Below, one piece after another: positions 1-5,149 of a stretch of DNA of 7,662 nt; position 1 is the stretch's first letter; each line of letters opens with the position of its first letter. The stretch comes from an uncultured Lachnospiraceae bacterium. GTDB lineage: Bacteria; Bacillota; Clostridia; Lachnospirales; Lachnospiraceae. The notes below the pieces were generated by a model. The model had not been told where the DNA came from. It saw nothing but the letters and a program-made list of their open reading frames with translations, and searched no databases. Where the stretch lies: NCBI GenBank assembly GCA_934370915.1, contig CAKRNI010000116.1, forward strand, positions 1 to 7,662. The letters run 5' to 3'. The position numbers and the translations under genes are program-made.

Positions 1-15
1 AATGCAACCGACTTT

Positions 16-52
16 GTTTAAGACGCAGGTTTCCTGTTTAAGACGCAAGTTT
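16..52 (+). promoter_or_regulatory. Two direct repeats, probable activator binding site
   Basis: Two copies of a 17-bp unit (GTTTAAGACGCARGTTT) lie at 16-32 and 36-52, starting 20 bp apart, or about two helical turns. They differ only at one purine. The second copy ends 17 bp before a -10 box, where a -35 element would sit. Paired direct repeats on the same DNA face overlapping a poor -35 are the usual arrangement for LytTR-type response regulators that activate their own promoter. The remnant gene just downstream begins like such a regulator. The repeat is seen; the identity of the binding protein is inferred. Confidence 0.5.
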
Positions 53-75
53 TTCCTGCGGTTTTATGTTATACT
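47..75 (+). promoter_or_regulatory. Promoter of the response-regulator remnant
   Basis: A good -10 hexamer, TATACT, lies at 70-75. The hexamer 17 bp upstream (47-52, AAGTTT) is a poor -35, which suits an activator-dependent promoter using the direct repeats that overlap it. A ribosome binding site (AAAGGAG, 94-100) follows, 8 bases before the ATG at 109. The promoter therefore appears intact although the gene it serves is broken. Confidence 0.5.
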
Positions 76-108
76 AAAATTGGATTATTGTGCAAAGGAG
101 ATGGCGCG

Positions 109-235
109 ATGCAGATTGCGATTGTGGATGACAGAGCAGAGGACAGAGCAGAACTGTCTGAAAGCTGCCGCCCAGGTCAATTTTCAGCTTGTCTTTATGG
201 ACATCTATATGGAGAACATGGACGGGATGGGATGC
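109..235 (+). pseudogene. Response-regulator receiver domain remnant (LytTR-family type likely)
   Basis: The reading frame from ATG 109 begins MQIAIVDDRAEDRAEL, the first beta strand of a receiver domain with its paired acidic residues. A second receiver block, FQLVFMDIYMENMDGMG (182-232), contains the phospho-acceptor aspartate (codon 200-202) but sits in a different frame. Only about 23 codons of DNA separate the DD pair from that Asp, where roughly 40 or more are normal, so an internal out-of-frame deletion is likely. Homology stops at about 232. The rest of the receiver and the whole DNA-binding domain are missing, and the frame-shifted block ends at a stop shortly after. With its ribosome binding site and -10 box preserved, this reads as a recently decayed gene. 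The LytTR assignment is inferred from sequence style and the upstream repeats, because the output domain is absent. Confidence 0.7.
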
Positions 236-242
236 CAAATTT

Positions 243-278
243 AAAAAAGCAATCGAATCCTTCAATTCAATTGCTTTT
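243..278 (-). terminator. Intrinsic terminator facing the 3' end of the downstream surface gene
   Basis: Read on the minus strand, arms at 265-278 and 245-258 form a 14-bp stem with one G-U pair and a 6-base loop, followed by a run of six T. It lies about 170 bases past the stop codon of the surface gene ending at 446. The plus-strand version has one A-C mismatch and a run of four T, so it could also weakly stop transcription from the regulator promoter. The stem is A/T-rich, which lowers confidence. Confidence 0.5.
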
Positions 279-360
279 CTGTTTCCGATGCCGATTAATG
301 CTTTTTTATTATAGCGTTCACCGAAACGCTTAACAAGCTTAATTTTAGCAGATTTTTCCT

Positions 361-412
361 GCGCAGTGATTCTGGCAGGAATATGTCAGCTTCTCTTACC
401 AGAATCACGCGC
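361..412. repeat. Long palindrome, copy 1 (downstream of the 446-4564 gene)
   Basis: Arms GCGCAGTGATTCTGG (361-375) and CCAGAATCACGCGC (399-412) pair along 14 bp with a single bulged A. The right arm lies 33 bases beyond the stop codon of the minus-strand gene. No T-run follows on the minus strand, so it is not a classical rho-independent terminator. The same element occurs at 4797-4848 behind the other surface gene. In this copy the internal sequence at 385-399 is a degraded version of a smaller hairpin that is perfect in copy 2. Confidence 0.75.
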
Positions 413-713
413 CAAGTCTCACGGAGGTTCGGCTTGAAACTCGCTTTACTGCTTGTTTCTTCCGTCCCAGACACCGTTTTTATCTACATAGTATCCGTCC
501 GGTGTTCTTTGTCCGGCGTACATAATCCCTCTCTTTCCATCGGAAATCGGGTTAAAATAATACCAGACTCCATTGAGAAGCACCCAGCCGGTCTGCATGC
601 CGTGTTCCGGATCCATATAGAACCAGCCGCCGTAATCCTCATCCCTTAACCAGCCTGTCTTAGCATAACCCGTTTCATCAAAGGCCCACCATTTTCCGTT
701 GATCTTCTCCCAG
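361..713 (-). repeat. Duplicated 3' cassette, copy 1 (wall-binding tail plus downstream palindrome)
   Basis: This stretch aligns without gaps to 4797-5149 (constant offset 4436), with about 22 mismatches in 353 positions by eye, roughly 94% identity. It covers the last 88 or so codons of the surface gene, the stop codon and 85 bp of 3' flank. Similarity begins abruptly at the first base of the palindrome. At the other end, beyond 713, the two proteins stay related but the DNA similarity falls off quickly. Eight of the 22 mismatches fall in the first 60 bases, in and next to the palindrome. Confidence 0.85.
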
Positions 714-3700
714 TGATATGCACCAGTACGATCGGCCATTGGCCATGTACCGTCACTAAAGCGGAGCCACCAGCCTTTGGCGTCTTTCATCCAATGGCTG
801 TAGCCATCGTTCACGGTCTGATTGGATGCGCCGGTGATGACGCCCTGTTCCACATTCCTGTAGCCCTTCTGACTGTCTTTCGTAGCCTTGTTGGACGGAT
901 TCGGGGTTACTTTAACACTACTTTCGTTCGGATCATCATAATCGGAGCTGTCCCCGTCTGAACTGGAGCTGCCGCCGTTGGAATTACCATTATTGGAGCC
1001 ATTGTTGCCAGAATTATTTCCAGAGTTGTTGTTGGAGTTACTGTCAGACGAATCTGCAGTCAGAGTCACGATCACAGGAATCTGAATATCCTCGTAATTC
1101 TTAGTCTCCACCTTCACGACAACCTGGGCAGTCTTGCCAACCATATTTTTAGAACTGCCTTTCAGACGAAGTACCAGATTCATGCCATCCACTGCCGCAC
1201 TATCTAAGATCTGTCCCTCATCGGAAATGATCTGCGCCGTGATACTCCCAATGGTTCCGCAGTCCTCCGGAAATCCTGGCAATGCCACCTGTCTCTCGCC
1301 AGTCTCTTTGTAGCTGTATGATTCTGACATAGCAGATACGGTTGGAGCAGCTGCTTTCTGCACAGTCACAGCAACTGTTTTCGTTTCGTCGTTGAAATTC
1401 GCCATGGACGCCTTCACATACACCAGATACGTTCCCGCCTCTGTAAAGCCTGGGATCTCACTCTGGTAATTAACGCCGTCCTTCGAGTAGGTAAATGTTG
1501 CATCCGGGCTTACATTTTCAAGACCGGTTTTCACAGAAGCATTGATCTTCGGCTGTTGCTCGGTGCCGTTGTAGGTGAGCGGAGCTGCGGATACCGTCAT
1601 GGACGCGAAATCACGAGACTTGATCGTGCCCTGCTGCGATACCGTCTGTTCTGTCAACTCATAATTCTTTGCCTGATCACCTGCTAACGAGCTGATCGTC
1701 GCATCTATCTCGTGCTCTCCAACATCTGCACTTCGATATGCCCACTTCACCTGATCTGCGCGAACATCCTGAAGCTTGAGAGTACCATTATTGTCGTCGC
1801 AAAGCTGAATTGCCAACTTCTGCTCCTCTGTAATATCCGTAGTCCCATCATAGACTTTATCGAAGGAATCTCCTGTTATCTGTGCTTTTAATTTACACTT
1901 GTTGATTGTGAATATAGCTCCATTCTGCTCACCCGTATAATTCCCATTTCCCACCAGAACAACCTTATAGTTTCCAGCGTTCTTTGGTTCGTCGACTATT
2001 ACACGGTCCTCATTTATCCACCACTTAATGCTATAATCGACATCTTCTTTTAACTCATTTCCTGACGAACCGTTCCAGTTCTCAACCACTTTGATCTTCG
2101 GATTCTGATTTTTTCCATTATAAGTACTGGGATCGATCGTTACTGTTACTTCCGAAGCAAAGCTACGCCTGGTAATTTCCGTTTGATTATGAGAAACAAA
2201 GATTCCCGGCTGATAATTGTCTGTGAGCACTCTTATAAATACATGCTTACCAGAATCATTTACATTTACAATCTTTGGGCACTCTGACAGCCATTGATCT
2301 GGTAAATTACTACTGTTCGGTGTTGCAGCCAGTTGATATTCGTACCTTGCATCAGCTGGGATACCAGGCGATTTATATTTAATTGCAGCTGCTGGATATC
2401 CCTCAGCACCATTATATACACCCTTAGCAGCTTCCACATTTAAATCCCACCTAACAGGATATGTTCCCGGAGTAACCTTCAATGTTATCGTAACTGGATT
2501 TGCAGGTGTATAGACTCCTGTCCCTTCTGTTGTAACCTGAATTACAAACGTACCTATCTTTTTAACTGTCAACAAACCATTCGTATCAATAGTACCTTTT
2601 CCTGTGCTTTCATTAAGAATTTCATATGTCAACGCACCTGCATTCTCTGGCTTTTCAATTCTCGCACAAGTCTTAACATCCACTACCAATTCATCCTTAT
2701 ATGGAACATCCGCAGGCTGGGTAAATGTGATATCACCAGGGTATGTTCTGTTTCCTTCCGGCACAGTTCCATTTCCACTGATTGTACCGTTATTTTCAAT
2801 CGTTCCATTTCCCTCAAAATTACCATGTACAATAAGCCTTCCATTATTTATCAGCCTACCATTATCTCCAATCTTTATTCCTCCAGTCTCTAATATTCCT
2901 CTTTCTACTGTCATTGTAGTATTATTCACTATTTCAAGAATATTTACATTCATGCTCCCACCTTTAATCGTCAGGTTGCCTTTTGTACTAAGTCCCGTAT
3001 GATTAGTCGGGGAAGTGATGTTAATTGTACCACCAGAAAGTGTAAAATTAGAACTTGGCTCATGATCCACTGCTATCTTATTTTCTCCAGTAATCTCAAA
3101 GTTGCCTTCAGACATATTAATTGTTCCAGTTGCATATAAACCATACTTTCCATTTCCTTTTGCAGTAACTGACCCTCCATTAATATTTAAGGTTCCATTT
3201 CCAGCTACACAAATCGCTCCAGACGCATCATTAAACTTCCCCGTTGCCTTCATAACCGCTACAACATTTCCACTTTGTACTGTTAAATTTGCTTCAACCT
3301 TTATCCCGCAGGATCCATCTCCGCTACCTGATGTTTGATTGCCATTAGCAGTTAGAGATGCATTTCCAGTTCCTGCAACAATTGTTGCGCGGGTTCCCCA
3401 GCCAGTAATGTAAAGTCCTATTCCACCACAAGACGTTCCCTTCCCATCCAACTGATTATTACCATTTAACACTATTTCCCAGTCTCCATTAGGTATAATA
3501 ATATTACTTGCTGAAGTATCATTTAGTGTTAAGCGAAATTGATACTGGCCATCAGTTCCCGTTCCCAAATATTTAACCTGTATATTTGTCTGCTCCATTA
3601 TACTATCAAAAACACCATTAAGACTTGAAAAACGCCCCCCATCAAAATTAAGCGTTTTGGATTCCTGTCCAGAAGCAGGGCTCACACGTAACACCGGCAA

Positions 3701-4564
3701 TTCATTCGCTGTCACCGCTGCCTGGTCTCCCGCCACGGACACTTCCACCGCCAGCGCATCCACGCTCTCTGCCAGCTCATACCCCTCCGACAGCTCTGCT
3801 TTAAACTCATAGGTGCCTTCCAGTGGCCAGCAGCCTTCTTCGTCCTGCACATACTCCGGGCAGCTCCAGTTGGTGATTGGCAGATTCTTTTCTTCCCCAT
3901 CTTCAACGTTTTCGCCGTCTTTGCCTTCTTCCACCCGGGCAATAATGGCCGTTGGTAAATACTCGATGATCTCTGTAAAGGATGGCTGAGCTTCCTCAGT
4001 GATTCCGGTGAGCTCCAGTCTGCCATCAAGCAGATTTTCCTCCGGATCAAACCATGACCATGACAAGATCTTCGTCTGTGAAACCGGTGTGACGGTTCCA
4101 CCTGTGGTTGTGGTATCTTCCGCATTGGATGGCGTGCTGGCAGAAAGTGCTGCCCCGTTCTGGGTAGGCACATCATTTAAGTTTTTATTTTCATCTGCAT
4201 TACCAGAAGAATCCTTCCGGTCTGCGGCTTTTTCTCCAGCTTGCTCTTTCTTAGAATCATCCTTGCCTGTATTGGAAACAACAGCATCCAACGTGTCGGC
4301 ATTCTCATTATTTTCCTTCTCTGTATCCCGTATACAGCCACTTTCTACACTGCAAATGTGGGTACATTCCGTAGGCTCCTTTCCGATCTGGGATGGAGTT
4401 GCTGTTTCGTCTGCATCTTTGTAGCACTCTGCTGTATGCACATGGACACACCGATTATTCCCTGTATCCGGCCGGATCTCTCCCCATGCTGTATTCCCCA
4501 AAGCTGTCGATATTGCCAACGACATGGCCAGCCAGATTGCCGTTGCTTTACGTGTATTTCTCAT
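446..4564 (-). CDS. Secreted multidomain surface protein with beta-helix-like head, Ig-like stalk and wall-binding repeat tail
   Basis: The product has 1372 residues. Residues 1-28 form a signal peptide (RNTRK, then a hydrophobic core). Residues 39-77 are a Cys/His-rich segment (CVHVHTAECY, then CTHICSVESGC). A charged linker and a compact module with NWSCPEY (232-238) and EGTYEFKAEL follow. Residues 302-608 are rich in short Gly/Asn turns (LNINGGSVTAKGNG, GTIENNGTISGNGT), as in right-handed beta-helices and carbohydrate-binding surface proteins. Residues 609-1168 look like Ig-type MBG/YDG/Big modules (STYNGK, KVYDGTTDI, LTYNGTEQQP). A Ser/Asn/Gly/Asp linker (1169-1215) leads to the tail (1253-1372), with choline/glucan-binding-like repeats (GWWLRFSDGTW, GKWWAFDETGYAKTGW, GWFYMDPEHGMQTGW) and the ending GYYVDKNGVWDG. 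There is no LPXTG, so attachment is probably non-covalent. The ATG at 4564 is preferred, 10 bases after AAAGGGG; an in-frame GTG at 4570 is only 4 bases away and adds two residues. The gene has its own promoter. An adhesin or glycan-binding role is inferred; no catalytic motif is visible. Confidence 0.9.
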   Translation of the reverse strand: MRNTRKATAIWLAMSLAISTALGNTAWGEIRPDTGNNRCVHVHTAECYKDADETATPSQIGKEPTECTHICSVESGCIRDTEKENNENADTLDAVVSNTGKDDSKKEQAGEKAADRKDSSGNADENKNLNDVPTQNGAALSASTPSNAEDTTTTGGTVTPVSQTKILSWSWFDPEENLLDGRLELTGITEEAQPSFTEIIEYLPTAIIARVEEGKDGENVEDGEEKNLPITNWSCPEYVQDEEGCWPLEGTYEFKAELSEGYELAESVDALAVEVSVAGDQAAVTANELPVLRVSPASGQESKTLNFDGGRFSSLNGVFDSIMEQTNIQVKYLGTGTDGQYQFRLTLNDTSASNIIIPNGDWEIVLNGNNQLDGKGTSCGGIGLYITGWGTRATIVAGTGNASLTANGNQTSGSGDGSCGIKVEANLTVQSGNVVAVMKATGKFNDASGAICVAGNGTLNINGGSVTAKGNGKYGLYATGTINMSEGNFEITGENKIAVDHEPSSNFTLSGGTINITSPTNHTGLSTKGNLTIKGGSMNVNILEIVNNTTMTVERGILETGGIKIGDNGRLINNGRLIVHGNFEGNGTIENNGTISGNGTVPEGNRTYPGDITFTQPADVPYKDELVVDVKTCARIEKPENAGALTYEILNESTGKGTIDTNGLLTVKKIGTFVIQVTTEGTGVYTPANPVTITLKVTPGTYPVRWDLNVEAAKGVYNGAEGYPAAAIKYKSPGIPADARYEYQLAATPNSSNLPDQWLSECPKIVNVNDSGKHVFIRVLTDNYQPGIFVSHNQTEITRRSFASEVTVTIDPSTYNGKNQNPKIKVVENWNGSSGNELKEDVDYSIKWWINEDRVIVDEPKNAGNYKVVLVGNGNYTGEQNGAIFTINKCKLKAQITGDSFDKVYDGTTDITEEQKLAIQLCDDNNGTLKLQDVRADQVKWAYRSADVGEHEIDATISSLAGDQAKNYELTEQTVSQQGTIKSRDFASMTVSAAPLTYNGTEQQPKINASVKTGLENVSPDATFTYSKDGVNYQSEIPGFTEAGTYLVYVKASMANFNDETKTVAVTVQKAAAPTVSAMSESYSYKETGERQVALPGFPEDCGTIGSITAQIISDEGQILDSAAVDGMNLVLRLKGSSKNMVGKTAQVVVKVETKNYEDIQIPVIVTLTADSSDSNSNNNSGNNSGNNGSNNGNSNGGSSSSDGDSSDYDDPNESSVKVTPNPSNKATKDSQKGYRNVEQGVITGASNQTVNDGYSHWMKDAKGWWLRFSDGTWPMADRTGAYHWEKINGKWWAFDETGYAKTGWLRDEDYGGWFYMDPEHGMQTGWVLLNGVWYYFNPISDGKRGIMYAGQRTPDGYYVDKNGVWDGRNKQ

Positions 4565-4574
4565 TAACACAACG

Positions 4575-4581
4575 CCCCTTT
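4575..4581 (-). promoter_or_regulatory. Ribosome binding site of the downstream surface gene
   Basis: AAAGGGG on the minus strand is an imperfect Shine-Dalgarno match. It lies 10 bases before the ATG at 4564 and 4 bases before the in-frame GTG at 4570. The spacing favours the ATG, but both starts give the same signal peptide apart from two residues. Confidence 0.55.
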
Positions 4582-4638
4582 CTGATTCCTTTTCACACTT
4601 AATATACGCTCATATAGTCAGCCTATTGCTCTACTTTC

Positions 4639-4667
4639 ATTATTTAATAATCCGCGCGACATGTCAA
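4639..4667 (-). promoter_or_regulatory. Sigma-A-type promoter of the downstream surface gene
   Basis: Read on the minus strand, a perfect -35 TTGACA (4667-4662) is followed after 17 bp by AATAAT (4644-4639), five of six matches to the -10 consensus. The predicted start near 4632 gives a leader of roughly 65-70 bases. The -35 overlaps the 8-bp palindrome GACATGTC (4659-4666) and the -10 overlaps TTATTTAATAA (4640-4650). Either could bind a regulator, but both are short enough to be chance. Confidence 0.75.
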
Positions 4668-4701
4668 GCAAATGCACACGAATTGTTGTTTTTTGGCACG
4701 A

Positions 4702-4758
4702 AAAAAAATAAATAGAAATCCGGAAGGATTCCCAAAGCCTGCGGATCCATTCCGGATT
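4702..4758 (-). terminator. Intrinsic terminator of the upstream surface gene
   Basis: On the minus strand, arms at 4750-4758 and 4717-4725 form a perfect 9-bp stem (AATCCGGAA with TTCCGGATT). An inner stem, GGATCC with GGAATCC, adds six pairs with small bulges around a loop of about 10 bases. A T-rich tract follows (TCTATTTA, then a run of eight T). It lies about 125 bases past the stop codon at 4882 and ends about 35 bases before the -35 box of the next gene, separating the two transcription units. Confidence 0.8.
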
Positions 4759-4796
4759 ATTCTATACTTAGTGCAAGAACATCTCTCCGCGAAGAT

Positions 4797-4848
4797 GCGC
4801 AGTGATTCTGATAGAAGCATGTCAGCTTCGCTGACCAGAATCACGCGC
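4797..4848. repeat. Long palindrome, copy 2 (downstream of the 4882-7662 gene)
   Basis: Arms GCGCAGTGATTCTG (4797-4810) and CAGAATCACGCGC (4836-4848) pair along 13 bp with the same bulged A as copy 1. Inside, GTCAGCTTCGCTGAC (4821-4835) is a perfect 6-bp stem with a 3-base loop stacked directly on the right arm, giving a branched fold in RNA or in a cruciform. It lies 33 bases after the stop codon and about 40 bases before the true intrinsic terminator, so termination is probably not its only role. Confidence 0.75.
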
Positions 4849-5149
4849 CAAGTCCCACGGAGATTCGACTTGAAACTCGTTTTACTGCTTGTTTCTTCCG
4901 TCCCAGACACCGTTTTTATCTACATAGTATCCGTCCGGCGTCCTTTGTCCGGCGCACATAATCCCTCTCTTTCCATCGGAATTCGGGTTAAAATAGTACC
5001 ATGCTCCATCGAGAAGCACCCAGCCGGTCTGCATGCCGTGTTCCAGATCCATATAGAACCAGCCGCCGTAATCCTCATCTCTTAACCAGCCTGTCTTAGC
5101 ATAACCCGTTTCATCAAAGGCCCACCATTTTCCGTTGATCTGCTCCCAG
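4797..5149 (-). repeat. Duplicated 3' cassette, copy 2
   Basis: This is the partner of 361-713, aligned without gaps and about 94% identical by eye. It encodes the last 88 or so residues of the upstream surface protein, its stop codon and the palindrome. The protein differences inside it are few: Pro/Leu, Asn/Asp, Val/Ala, Ile/Asn, Tyr/Cys, plus Lys/Gln near the edge. Confidence 0.85.

Noticed and set aside
16..52. Direct repeats as a small CRISPR array
   Set aside because: There are only two copies, separated by 3 bp, with no room for spacers, and they sit at a promoter.
361..412. Palindrome as an ordinary rho-independent terminator
   Set aside because: No T-run follows the stem on either strand in either copy, and a better terminator lies downstream of each copy.
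2741..3661. Beta-helix-like region as a pectate lyase or other polysaccharide-degrading enzyme
   Set aside because: The repeat style fits a beta-helix, but I could not identify a catalytic residue pattern; binding rather than cleavage is the safer reading.
3712..4176. 154-codon minus-strand open frame inside the large surface gene
   Set aside because: It overlaps the clearly coding frame, is rich in Arg/Pro/His/Trp without any domain pattern, and falls in the GC-rich part where stop codons are scarce.
4644..4910. Minus-strand open frame of 88 codons after the upstream gene's stop
   Set aside because: It overlaps the end of the surface gene and then runs through the palindrome, the terminator and the promoter of the next gene; no ribosome binding site or domain was seen.
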